DNA of 64,000 nt from Trichodesmium sp002260545 (lineage in GTDB: Bacteria; Cyanobacteriota; Cyanobacteriia; Cyanobacteriales; Microcoleaceae), in contig NZ_JBNHEQ010000064.1 of the NCBI RefSeq assembly GCF_050016015.1, forward strand, positions 1 to 64,000, given 5' to 3'. The translations under genes and the position numbers were made by a program. Positions 9,901 through 18,697 of this stretch are shown piece by piece (position 1 is the first letter of the stretch; the number at the start of each line of letters is the position of its first letter). Below the pieces are notes generated by a model that searched no databases, was not told the DNA's origin, and saw only the letters and a program-made list of their open reading frames with translations.

Positions 9901-12743
9901 TGACCTAATACAGAATTTGATGTTCCCTCCTCTGTCAGCAAATCATTACTGACTGAAACAGAATTTGATCCCTGGGAATAGTTCTGTACCCAGAATCTTT
10001 GTCGTTGGAATGGGTAAGTAGGTAAGGTAACTTTCTGACGACTATATTGTTGATCAAATCCTACCCAGTCTATCTTTACTCCCCGCACATATAACTCTCC
10101 CAGAGAAGCAATAATCTGGGAAAAGTCTGCTGTATCTGGACGTAATGATGGCAACCAAACACCTACATCTGCTGGCAAACACCGACGACCCATTCCCAAC
10201 AATATTGGTTTCGGTCCTACTTCTAAGAAGATTTCCACACCCTCTTTCTGTAAAGCATCCATACCTTGAGCAAACCTGACTGGTTGACGTACATGGTCTA
10301 CCCAATATTTAGCTGTTGTGATACTTTCGTCTGCGACCTTTCCCGTAACGTTAGATATGACTGGAATTTCTGGTAGATTATAAGTTAATTCCTCAGCTAC
10401 TGCTTCCCATTCTGCTAACATTGGGTCCATCAATGGGGAATGGAAGGCGTGAGATACCTGTAATTTTTTGGCTTTAATTTTTTCTGATTCTAAGCTCTTG
10501 ACTATTTCTCCTACTGCTTCCGCTTCTCCTGAAATTACTACACTTTTTGGTCCGTTTATTGCTGCTATGGCTACTTTATCTGTATAAGGTGTGAGGAGCT
10601 TTTTCACTTTTGATTCTGATGCCATCACAGCTACCATTTCTCCTCCTGGGGGTAGCTGCTGCATTAACCGTCCCCTGGCAGTAATTAATTTTAATCCGTC
10701 TTCTAAACTAAAGATTCCTGCTACTGTTGCTGCCACATATTCACCTACACTATGACCCATGACTACATCTGGTTCAATACCCCAGGATTGCCATAATTTA
10801 GCCAAAGCATATTCTATGGAAAATATAGCTGGTTGGGTATAAGCTGTTTGGTTTAGAGGTGATGACTCAGAATCTTCTGTATATATAACATCTAACAAAG
10901 AAACCTGTTCTGATTCTGGTTGTTCCTCCACAATTGCACTGAAAATTTGAGCACATTGGTCGATCGCCTGTCGGAAAACTGGTGCTTGTTCGTATAACTC
11001 CTTGCCCATATTAACGTATTGGGAACCTTGACCAGTAAATAAGAAACCTACCTTTGGTAAAGCACTACTAGATACCTGTCCTGAGAAGATTTCCTCCCCT
11101 GTTAAACCAGCGCTTAATTTCTCCAATAACTCTGCTTGATTAGCTGCGATAATTGCTAATCTGTGATTCAAATGAGTCCGTCCTGTATTAGCTGTATAAC
11201 AAATGTCAGCTAATTCATCCTCATTATTTTCTTTTTCCAGATAATTTCGATAACGAACAACCAAATCTGCCAAAGCTTTTTCAGTTCTTGCTGACAGAGT
11301 TAATAAATGGAGCGATCGCTCTGTCTCATTTTCACTTTTAACTTGTTGTGGTGCTTCTTGTAAAATCACATGAGCATTAGTACCACTCATGCCAAATCCA
11401 CTAATTCCTGCCAACAGAGGTTTATCTGGTTTTTCCAAAGGTATCACACTTGTTGCTACCTCTACCGGAATTCGATTCCAATCAATCTGAGGGTTAGGTT
11501 GATTAAAGTGAAGATTCGGGGGAATTTCCCGATTTTGCAGAGCTAAAATAATCTTCATTAAACCTGCAACCCCAGCAGCAGCTTCCAAATGGCCCACATT
11601 ACTTTTCACCGCACCTATAATCAGAGGGTCTTCCTTACTTCTTTCTCCACAATAAACCTCATCAATAGCTTTGACTTCCAGAGGGTCTCCCAGAGAAGTT
11701 CCCGTACCGTGACATTCAACATAGTCTACCTCTGAGGGACTTACCTTAGCATTTACCAGAGCTTCCCGGAGTACCTTCTTTTGAGCTTGTTGATTGGGAA
11801 CTGTCAGTCCACTACTAGGACCATCATGGTTAATCGCAGAACCTTTCACCAGAGCCAAAATGCGATCGCCATCTGCCACAGCATCCCGAAGACGTTTGAG
11901 GACAATTATCCCACAACCCTCTCCCCTTGCATAACCATCAGCACTGACATCAAAAGTCTTGCAACGACTATCAGGAGATAATGCTCGACCTTTACAGAAC
12001 CCATGAGTCACAGTGGGATGAAGCATTAAATTTACTCCACCTGCTAGAGCAAGGTTAGATTCTCCACTCCGCAAACTCTGACAAGCTATATGCAAAGTAA
12101 CTAAAGAGGAAGAACAAGTTGTATCTAGGGTAAAAGTTGGTCCTTGCAGTCCAAAAACATAAGCTATCCGACCAGACGAAATATTCATCGCTGTACCTAG
12201 ACCTAGATAAAAATCACCCAAGTTACCAGGTGAAGCATTTTGACCAATCAAGGCGTAATCATTAAAACATTGACCTATATAGACTCCCGTTTCCGTATTT
12301 TTCAAACTTCTGGGTGAAATACCTGCATTTTCTAATGCTTCCCAACTCACCTCCAACAGAAGTCGTTGTGATGGGTCTATCTTCTCTGCTTCTGCTCCAG
12401 AAATCCCAAAAAAGGCAGGGTCAAACTTGTCTACGGATTGTTGGAGAAAATAACCGTGACGAACATATATTTGACCTGGTGCTTCTGGGTCTGGGTTGTA
12501 GTAGAGGTCATTGTTCCAGCGCTCTTTGGGAATTTCTACTCTGCCATCTCTTGATTCCCTGAGAAATTCCCAGTAAGATTCTGGAGTTTCAGCACCTCCT
12601 GGAAAACGACAACCAGTACCAATAATTGCTATTGGTTCGGTACTCGCTGTTTCAATTTGACTTAGTTTGGCAGTTGCTTTTTTGACTGCTAATAAAAGAC
12701 GTTGCTGATTTGAGAGTTGAGTAGTTTCGGAGCTAGGTTCCAT
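6960..12743 (-). CDS. Type I PKS module KS-AT-DH-KR-ACP
   Basis: This 1927-residue single-module synthase has an N-terminal class-2-like docking helix pair (LSNQQRLLLAVKKATAKL). It continues with KS (DTTCSSS, Cys near 211), AT (GHSVGE near 663, HAFH, malonyl), DH, KR (TGGLGALG near 1526; catalytic Ser and Tyr in CFSSL and GNYAAANAF; VDD motif, B-type alcohol predicted), ACP (GMDSL near 1833) and a helical C-terminal docking tail. In the DH the first motif is DHKYYNKIVVPG. The second, HPGMVDCGLM, keeps Asp but lacks the usual Gln/His four residues later. Its tail should dock with the KS-AT-ACP-TE protein. Its AT shares a 340-base identical stretch with that of the next gene. Start 12743 has AAGGA 8 bases upstream. 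Confidence 0.95.
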   Translation of the reverse strand: MEPSSETTQLSNQQRLLLAVKKATAKLSQIETASTEPIAIIGTGCRFPGGAETPESYWEFLRESRDGRVEIPKERWNNDLYYNPDPEAPGQIYVRHGYFLQQSVDKFDPAFFGISGAEAEKIDPSQRLLLEVSWEALENAGISPRSLKNTETGVYIGQCFNDYALIGQNASPGNLGDFYLGLGTAMNISSGRIAYVFGLQGPTFTLDTTCSSSLVTLHIACQSLRSGESNLALAGGVNLMLHPTVTHGFCKGRALSPDSRCKTFDVSADGYARGEGCGIIVLKRLRDAVADGDRILALVKGSAINHDGPSSGLTVPNQQAQKKVLREALVNAKVSPSEVDYVECHGTGTSLGDPLEVKAIDEVYCGERSKEDPLIIGAVKSNVGHLEAAAGVAGLMKIILALQNREIPPNLHFNQPNPQIDWNRIPVEVATSVIPLEKPDKPLLAGISGFGMSGTNAHVILQEAPQQVKSENETERSLHLLTLSARTEKALADLVVRYRNYLEKENNEDELADICYTANTGRTHLNHRLAIIAANQAELLEKLSAGLTGEEIFSGQVSSSALPKVGFLFTGQGSQYVNMGKELYEQAPVFRQAIDQCAQIFSAIVEEQPESEQVSLLDVIYTEDSESSPLNQTAYTQPAIFSIEYALAKLWQSWGIEPDVVMGHSVGEYVAATVAGIFSLEDGLKLITARGRLMQQLPPGGEMVAVMASESKVKKLLTPYTDKVAIAAINGPKSVVISGEAEAVGEIVKSLESEKIKAKKLQVSHAFHSPLMDPMLAEWEAVAEELTYNLPEIPVISNVTGKVADESITTAKYWVDHVRQPVRFAQGMDALQKEGVEIFLEVGPKPILLGMGRRCLPADVGVWLPSLRPDTADFSQIIASLGELYVRGVKIDWVGFDQQYSRQKVTLPTYPFQRQRFWVQNYSQGSNSVSVSNDLLTEEGTSNSVLGHKLPLPFAQQFRFQTKLTPEFPSYLKDHKYYNKIVVPGTSHIISGFLAGKEALNTESCVVDDIEFLQILGTDETSSRTVQVLLEQEKETEYTYQLISCEAGEEYDPSTTWTVHAKAKVRSVKNSELPKENIDIAAVKNRCTQTLSSDEYYSIALKPMKGDFYLGPTFQWTEKAWIGGTEGLVKIKSAQNNQEMQKYWPHPGMVDCGLMPVALLSVVRELSQNTENNGNGQTSLIDTEIEIPAYVFSGAKSFKFFENFDIDDELWYYTKIDESSSFEKEEFLGDTYLLNGNGKVLAEYNGIDFRQLSRKLLLRTFGLDFSQWYYQIEWQPAALTPSETQEPGTYLLFCPTGESNSKSKPWSDSLNSQLLEQGHQCIVVYPGDSYKNLSSEAKQQTIQLSPTDPEHFQKLLDEVNELTEELPLQGVIHLWSLDTDVAELAKAEEVICGSIINLLQGMRSLEQSPPLWLVTQGAALGFTSQESEVSSNIQPQQALLSGLGKSITLEYPQLYCRCLDLDPNTEASENLKVLLDEVANHQPSTSWENQIRYRQGERQVARLIQPRLDTDDAKLTIETEASYLITGGLGALGLEVAQFLVKQGVKSIVLLGRKSPSETAQESIQELEAAGAQVSVLLGDVSVEKDMVEIFQQIQDTLPPLKGVIHAAGVVDDGFIQQMSWEQFTKVTAPKVAGTWNLHKLTKDIPLDFFVCFSSLVSMLGSPGQGNYAAANAFMDAVAQYRQNLGLPGVSINWGPWANIGLAARMGAQQQSRIESQGLQGIQSEQGLQALEEVLATQEPQIGIFNIDWSHLLSQLGAATPPFLSEIASQHPLKGANQGPKQQEFIEELKVATTEQRQSSIVDYLLGIVAKVLRLSKSDLPDPEEGFFNLGMDSLMALDFGRMIQTDLGITLSSTSTFEYPNIQTLAEYLEGIIPKIEQTETESETTDTAIDLKNLIAEVSQLSADNMDEAIDDALNQLYQSIYVGN

Positions 12744-12813
12744 GTTTAATTCCTTGTTTGTTAGGTAGGTATTAGGTAGGTAGTGGGAAAATTTTGGTTA
12801 AGTTGAGTATCTC

Positions 12814-12839
12814 TAGGGACGTTCCATGGAACGTCCCTA
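12814..12839. repeat. 26-bp perfect palindrome (TAGGGACGTTCC family)
   Basis: A perfect inverted repeat centred on CCATGG fills most of the 110-base gap between two PKS genes. Relatives (GGACGTTGCATGCAACGTCC) occur at 51650-51669 and 51696-51715, with a decayed one near 57530. It is a dispersed repeat. It could fold in RNA, but no T-run follows on the minus strand. Confidence 0.8.
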
Positions 12840-12853
12840 CTTTAATGCCTCCT

Positions 12854-15800
12854 CTAGATAAACTGATCGAGTTGAGCCAGAGCTTCATCAAGAGCTGCAT
12901 TTATTTGGTCTTCTGAAAGCTGACTAATCTCTTTAATTAGATTTTCTGAATCAATGGCAGTATCATCTGTTTTAGACTCAGCCTCTTTTTTCTCAATTTT
13001 CGGAATTATTCCCTCTAGATATTCAGCTAAAGTCTGAATATTTGGATACTCAAAAGTAGAAGTTGAGGACAAAGTAATCCCTAAATCTGTCTGAATCATT
13101 TGCCCAAAATCCAGTGCCATCAGCGAATCCATTCCTAAATTAAAGAATCCTTCCTCTGGGTCTGGCAAATCATTTTTACCCCGCCTCAATACCTTAGCAA
13201 CAACACCAATCAAATAATCAACAATTAACCTTTGGCGTTTGTCAGTTTTTGCTACCTTCATTTGTTCTAACAACTCCCGTTGTTTTGGCCCTTGGTTTGC
13301 TCCCTTGAGTGGATGCTGACTTGCTATTTCCGATAGAAATGCTGGGGTTGCTGCTCCCAATTGACTCAATAATTGTGGCCAGTCTATATTAAATATTGCT
13401 ATCTGTGATTCCTGGGTAGCTAATACCTCTTCTAAAGCTTGTAACCCTTGCTCTGTTTTAATTCCTTGCAAACCTTGGCTTTGTAGACGACTTTGTTGTT
13501 GTGCCCCCATTCGAGCGGCGATACCAATATTTGCCCAAGGTCCCCAGTTAATACTCAATCCTGGTAATCCCAAATTGCGACGGTATTGGGCAACTGCATC
13601 CATAAAGGCGTTAGCTGCTGCATAGTTACTTTGACCGGGAGAACCTAAGATAGATGCTATGGAGGAGAAGCAAACAAAGAAATCTAATGGTATATCTTTT
13701 GTTAGTTTATGTAGATTCCAAGTTCCTGCTACTTTGGGAGCGGTCACTTTTGTAAACTGTTCCCAACTCATTTGTTGGATGAACCCGTCATCTACAACTC
13801 CAGCAGCATGAATTACACCTTTCAGAGGAGGTAAGGTATCTTCTATCTTTTGGAAAATATCTACCATGTCTTTTTCCACAGAGACATCTCCTAAGAATAC
13901 TGAAACTTTAGCGCCTGCTGCTTCTAATTCTTGAATACTTTCTTTAGCAGTTTCTGACGGTGCGCTACGCCCAACTAAAGCTATACTCTTAACGCCTTTT
14001 TCTACCAGGAACTGAGCAACTTCCAATCCTAAAGCACCATTACCACCAGTAATCAAATAACTTGCTTCGGTCTCAACAGTTAATTTGACATCATCTGTAT
14101 CTAACCTGGGTTGAACTAACCTCGCTGCTTGACGCTCTCCTTGACGATAGCGGATTTCACTTTCCCTGCTGGTTGATGCTTGATGGTTGGCGACCTCATC
14201 CAATAAAACTTTTAAAGTTTCTTGTTCCTCAGCATTAGGGTCTAGGTCTAGACAACGACAGTCTAACTGGGGATACTCCATACCTATGACTTTGCCAATT
14301 CCCCATAAAAGTGCTTGTTGCGGTTGAGAATTTGTGACAACTTTACCCTCTTGTATATCTGTTTCCTGAGCGCCTTGAGTCACTAACCAAACAGGAGGTG
14401 ATTTTTCTAGCGATCGCATCCCTTGCAACAGGTTGATGATACTACCACAAATTATTTCTTCAGTTTTACCCAAGTCTACAGCATCAGTATCTAAACTCCA
14501 GAGGTGAATAATACCCTTCAAAGGTAACTCATCTGTTGATTCATTTACCTCATCAAGTAACTTTTGGAAATGTTCTGGTTCTGTTGGAGATAATTGAATT
14601 GTCTGCTTTTTGTCTTCAGAAGATAAATTCTTGTAACTATCTCCTGGATACACAACAATACACTGATGACCTTGCTCTAATAACTCTGAGTTAAGACTAT
14701 CGCCCCATCCTTTTGACTTACTATTAGGGCAAAATAGCAGGTAAGTTCCTGGTTCCTCTGTCTCACCAGGAGTCAAAGCAGTAGGTTGCCATTCTGTTTG
14801 ATAGTACCACTGACTGAAATCTAAACCGAAACTCCTCAACAATAACTTGCGACTTAGTTGCCGGAAGTCAATGCCAATATATTGTGCTATTACTTTACCA
14901 TCTCCATTCAGCAAGTAAGTCTCACCGCGAAGTTCTCCTTTCTCGAAAGAACTTGACTCGTCAATTTTGGTGTAATACCACAATTCATCATCAATATCAA
15001 AATTCTCAAAAAACTTAAAACTCTTCGCTCCAGAAAATGCGTAAGCGGGAACTTCTATTTCACCATCAGTGACAGGTTTTTGACCATTACCATTATTTTC
15101 ACTATTCTGAGAAAACTCCTGAAGTATTGACAACACAGCTACTGGCACAATTCCAGAATCAACCATACCAGGATGAGGCCAATATTCCTGCATCTCTTCA
15201 TTGTTTTCCCCTGATTTGATTTTTACCAACCCTTCTTTACCACCTATCCAAGCTTTTTCCGTCCATTGGAATGTTGGTCCCAGGTGAAAATCTCCTTTCG
15301 TGGGTTCCAGTGTAGTTGAGTAATATTCATCACTAGAAAGAGACTGAATACATCGTTGTTTTACTGCTGCAATATCAATATTTTCTTTCGGTAACTCTGA
15401 GTTTTTAGCAGGTCTCACTTTTGCCTTACAATGAACCGTCCAAGTTGTTGATGGGTCGTTTTCTGTTCCTGCTTCACAACTTATCAACTGATAAGCATAT
15501 TCTGTTTCTTTTTCTTGCTCTAAAAGCACTTGCACTGTACGACTAGAAGTTTCATCAGCTCCCAATATCTGCAAAAATTCAATATTATCGACAACACAAG
15601 ACTCACTATTTAGTGCTTCTTTGCCAGCAAGTAAAGCTAAAACAATATGAGATGCACCAGCTACAACTATTTGACCATAATACCTGTGGTCTTTGACATA
15701 AGAAGGAAACTCAGGTGTTAACTTAGTCTGGAAGCGGAACTGTTTAGCAAACGGTAAAGCTAACTTATTACCTAATAAAGAACTTGATGTACTGTCATCA

Positions 15801-18523
15801 GCAACAAAACCATTGTTGCTGACTGAAACAGTAGTCGCCCCCCGCGAGTAGTTTTCTATCCAGTATTTTTGGCGTTGGAATGGGTAAGTAGGTAATACCA
15901 CTTTCTGACGACTGTATTCTCCATCAAATTCTACCCAGTCTACTTTGACTCCCCGCACATATAATTCTGCCAGAGAAGAAAGCATCTCTGGAAACTGTGC
16001 TACATCAGGACGTAATGATGGCAACCACACACCTACATCTTTTGGCAGACATCGGCGACCCATTCCCAACAATATTGGTTTCGGTCCTACTTCTAAGAAT
16101 ATTTCAACACCCTGTTTTTGTAAGGCATCCATACCTTGGGCAAACCTTACTGGTTGACGTACATGGTCTACCCAATATTTCGGGGTTGTGATACTTTCGT
16201 CTGCGACCTTTCCCGTAACGTTAGATATGACTGGAATTTCTGGTAGATTATAAGTTAATTCCTCAGCTACTGCTTCCCATTCTGCTAACATTGGGTCCAT
16301 CAATGGGGAATGGAAGGCGTGAGATACCTGTAATTTTTTGGCTTTAATTTTTTCTGATTCTAAGCTCTTGACTATTTCTCCTACTGCTTCCGCTTCTCCT
16401 GAAATTACTACACTTTTTGGTCCGTTTATTGCTGCTATGGCTACTTTATCTGTATAAGGTGTGAGGAGCTTTTTCACTTTTGATTCTGATGCCATCACAG
16501 CTACCATTTCTCCTCCTGGGGGTAACTGCTGCATTAACCTTCCCCTGGCAGTAATTAATTTTAATCCGTCTTCTAGACTAAATATTCCTGCTACTGTTGC
16601 TGCAACATATTCACCTACACTGTGACCCATGACTACATCTGGTGTTATTCCCCAAGATTCCCATAATTTAGCTAGGGCGTATTCAATAGCAAATATAGCT
16701 GGTTGGGTATAAGCTGTTTGGTCTATAGGTGACGTCTCTCCATCAGGATAGATAATTTCTAGGATGGAGTCAACACCAAGTTCTGCTAATATTTCCTCAC
16801 ATTCATCAAGTGCTGCTTGGAATACTGGTGCTTGTTCGCATAACTCCTTACCCATATTTATATATTGGGAACCTTGACCTGTGAATAAGAAGGCAACTTT
16901 AGGAGCAGTAGCATTGATTAAAAGTTTTCCAGTAGATATACCCTCTGCTTGCTCTTCTGGTTTGAACTCTCCCAGTTTTTCAACTAATTCTGTTTGGTTT
17001 TGAGCAACAACTGCTAATCTGTGGTTAAAATGACCTCTTCCGGTATTAGCAGTGTAACAAACATCTCCTATATCCAAATCTGGATTAGTCTTTAAATAAT
17101 GATGATAACTGTCTACTAAATCTGATAAAGCTGTAGGAGTCTTAGCTGACAAAGTTAATATATGAACGGGACGAGGCAAATCATCCTCTTCTTTCTCCAG
17201 AGTGGGTGCTTCTTCCAAGACAACGTGAGAATTAGTTCCACCTATACCAAAAGAACTAACTCCTGCTCGTAGAGGAGTGCCGTTCCGTTTCCATTCCGAC
17301 AAAGTATTATTGACGTAAAATGGAGTCGCGCTAAAATTAATCTGGGGATTAGGTTCCTCGTAGTTTAGACTGGGAGGTATTAAATTATGTTTGAGAGCCA
17401 AAACAGTTTTAATTAATGCTCCTACACCTGCTGCCGTATTCATGTGTCCCACATTGGTTTTTAGGGAACCTATGGCGCAAAATTGTTTTTTATCGGTATG
17501 CTCTGAAAAGGCTTTGCTTAAAGCTTCAATCTCAATAGGATCTCCTAATTTTGTCCCCGTACCATGAGCTTCTATGTATGTAATTGTTTCTGGATTTACA
17601 TTACCGACAGCTTGAGCTTCAGAAATAACTGCTGATTGACCATTCACACTGGGAGCAGTATAACCCAGTTTCAAAGAACCATCATTATTAATTGCCGAAC
17701 CTTTAATCACAGCATGAATAATATCTCCATCTGCTATCGCATCTTGCAGTGGTTTCAGTAACACAACTCCCACACCATTAGCCAAAAATGTTCCCGAACT
17801 TTTGGCATCAAAAGCTCGACAATGACCATCGTCAGAACCTACCATTCCTTCCTGATATAAGTATCCCACATTTTGAGGAACTTGGATCGAAACACCACCT
17901 GCTAGAGCCATGTCACATTCTCCATTGAGCAAACTTTGACACGCTAAATGTACGGCAACTAATGATGTTGAGCAAGCTGTTTGAATAGTTATGGCAGGTC
18001 CGGTCAGATTCAGTTTGTAAGCGGTGCGGGTTGCTAAGTAATCTTTGTCGTTAGCAACCATTTGGGCAAAGTAGCGACTATCTAAGACAATAAAATCTTT
18101 GTCTGCCAGGTTATACATTAAATAGGTAAGCACTCCAGCACCAGTATAAACCCCGATTGAACCTTCGTAGTTTTCTGGGTTATAACCACTACTTTCTATT
18201 GCTTCCCAGGCGCACTCTAAAAAAAGTCGTTGTTGCGGGTCGATTTCTTCTGCTTCTCTTGGACTGTAGTTAAAGAAGTTAGCATCAAACATTTCAATGT
18301 CTGAAACAGTAGCACCTACTTTAACATAGTTGGGATTATTAAGTATTTCGGATGGAACACCAGATTTTGTCAACTGTTTATCTGATAATAATGAGATAGA
18401 TTCAACCCCATTCTTGAGATTCTCCCAAAACTCATCCAGGTTTCTTGCTCCTGGAAAACGTCCAGACATTCCTATGATAGCAATTTCATTATCATTATAT
18501 TCTTGTTCTTCTGGTTGATTCAT
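12854..18523 (-). CDS. Type I PKS module KS-AT-DH-KR-ACP with NRPS-hybrid type KS
   Basis: This is a 1889-residue module. The KS differs from its neighbours: it reads IQTACSTS around the active Cys (near 183) and has a VGSDDGHCRAFDA segment. This pattern is typical of KS domains that accept chains from peptide-synthetase-type modules, matching the upstream condensation/ligase protein. AT: GHSVGE near 631 and HAFH, malonyl. DH: DHRYYGQIVVAG, with the usual Pro replaced by Ala, and HPGMVDSGIV without the usual Gln. KR: TGGNGALG near 1490, with Ser and Tyr present and VDD. ACP: GMDSL near 1800. It ends in a helical docking tail (ISQLSEDQINAALDEALAQL) that pairs with the docking head of the 6960-12743 protein. 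The N-terminus (MNQPEEQEYNDNE) is short and acidic, while the preceding protein ends in a basic tail. Confidence 0.95.
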   Translation of the reverse strand: MNQPEEQEYNDNEIAIIGMSGRFPGARNLDEFWENLKNGVESISLLSDKQLTKSGVPSEILNNPNYVKVGATVSDIEMFDANFFNYSPREAEEIDPQQRLFLECAWEAIESSGYNPENYEGSIGVYTGAGVLTYLMYNLADKDFIVLDSRYFAQMVANDKDYLATRTAYKLNLTGPAITIQTACSTSLVAVHLACQSLLNGECDMALAGGVSIQVPQNVGYLYQEGMVGSDDGHCRAFDAKSSGTFLANGVGVVLLKPLQDAIADGDIIHAVIKGSAINNDGSLKLGYTAPSVNGQSAVISEAQAVGNVNPETITYIEAHGTGTKLGDPIEIEALSKAFSEHTDKKQFCAIGSLKTNVGHMNTAAGVGALIKTVLALKHNLIPPSLNYEEPNPQINFSATPFYVNNTLSEWKRNGTPLRAGVSSFGIGGTNSHVVLEEAPTLEKEEDDLPRPVHILTLSAKTPTALSDLVDSYHHYLKTNPDLDIGDVCYTANTGRGHFNHRLAVVAQNQTELVEKLGEFKPEEQAEGISTGKLLINATAPKVAFLFTGQGSQYINMGKELCEQAPVFQAALDECEEILAELGVDSILEIIYPDGETSPIDQTAYTQPAIFAIEYALAKLWESWGITPDVVMGHSVGEYVAATVAGIFSLEDGLKLITARGRLMQQLPPGGEMVAVMASESKVKKLLTPYTDKVAIAAINGPKSVVISGEAEAVGEIVKSLESEKIKAKKLQVSHAFHSPLMDPMLAEWEAVAEELTYNLPEIPVISNVTGKVADESITTPKYWVDHVRQPVRFAQGMDALQKQGVEIFLEVGPKPILLGMGRRCLPKDVGVWLPSLRPDVAQFPEMLSSLAELYVRGVKVDWVEFDGEYSRQKVVLPTYPFQRQKYWIENYSRGATTVSVSNNGFVADDSTSSSLLGNKLALPFAKQFRFQTKLTPEFPSYVKDHRYYGQIVVAGASHIVLALLAGKEALNSESCVVDNIEFLQILGADETSSRTVQVLLEQEKETEYAYQLISCEAGTENDPSTTWTVHCKAKVRPAKNSELPKENIDIAAVKQRCIQSLSSDEYYSTTLEPTKGDFHLGPTFQWTEKAWIGGKEGLVKIKSGENNEEMQEYWPHPGMVDSGIVPVAVLSILQEFSQNSENNGNGQKPVTDGEIEVPAYAFSGAKSFKFFENFDIDDELWYYTKIDESSSFEKGELRGETYLLNGDGKVIAQYIGIDFRQLSRKLLLRSFGLDFSQWYYQTEWQPTALTPGETEEPGTYLLFCPNSKSKGWGDSLNSELLEQGHQCIVVYPGDSYKNLSSEDKKQTIQLSPTEPEHFQKLLDEVNESTDELPLKGIIHLWSLDTDAVDLGKTEEIICGSIINLLQGMRSLEKSPPVWLVTQGAQETDIQEGKVVTNSQPQQALLWGIGKVIGMEYPQLDCRCLDLDPNAEEQETLKVLLDEVANHQASTSRESEIRYRQGERQAARLVQPRLDTDDVKLTVETEASYLITGGNGALGLEVAQFLVEKGVKSIALVGRSAPSETAKESIQELEAAGAKVSVFLGDVSVEKDMVDIFQKIEDTLPPLKGVIHAAGVVDDGFIQQMSWEQFTKVTAPKVAGTWNLHKLTKDIPLDFFVCFSSIASILGSPGQSNYAAANAFMDAVAQYRRNLGLPGLSINWGPWANIGIAARMGAQQQSRLQSQGLQGIKTEQGLQALEEVLATQESQIAIFNIDWPQLLSQLGAATPAFLSEIASQHPLKGANQGPKQRELLEQMKVAKTDKRQRLIVDYLIGVVAKVLRRGKNDLPDPEEGFFNLGMDSLMALDFGQMIQTDLGITLSSTSTFEYPNIQTLAEYLEGIIPKIEKKEAESKTDDTAIDSENLIKEISQLSEDQINAALDEALAQLDQFI

Positions 18524-18564
18524 AATCTTTATTCTTAGAATTTATAAATTATAGATTTTAGGTC

Positions 18565-18670
18565 TAGTAGGGTGCGTTAGACGGCAGTCGTAACGCACCA
18601 TTCTTGGTGTACCACTTTTAGTCCTTACTTAATGGTGCGTTACGGCGCAAGCGCCTAACACACCCTACTA
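18565..18670. repeat. MITE-like element with terminal inverted repeats
   Basis: The 106-base segment begins TAGTAGGGTGCGTTA and ends with its near-perfect inverse (TAACACACCCTACTA). It contains internal inverted GGTGCGTTA/TAACGCACC arms. This is the TGCGTTA-type repeat common in cyanobacterial genomes, lodged between two cluster genes. Right after it, TCCCTAC heptamers run to about 18700. Confidence 0.8.
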
Positions 18671-18697
18671 CTTTCCTAACTCCCTACTCCCTACTCC

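Noticed and set aside
15945..16191. Plus-strand open frames opposite the AT domains (also near 3363, 11781, 12314, 27323, 38416)
   Set aside because: Shadows of conserved PKS codons on the other strand; they recur at the same place in each paralogous domain.
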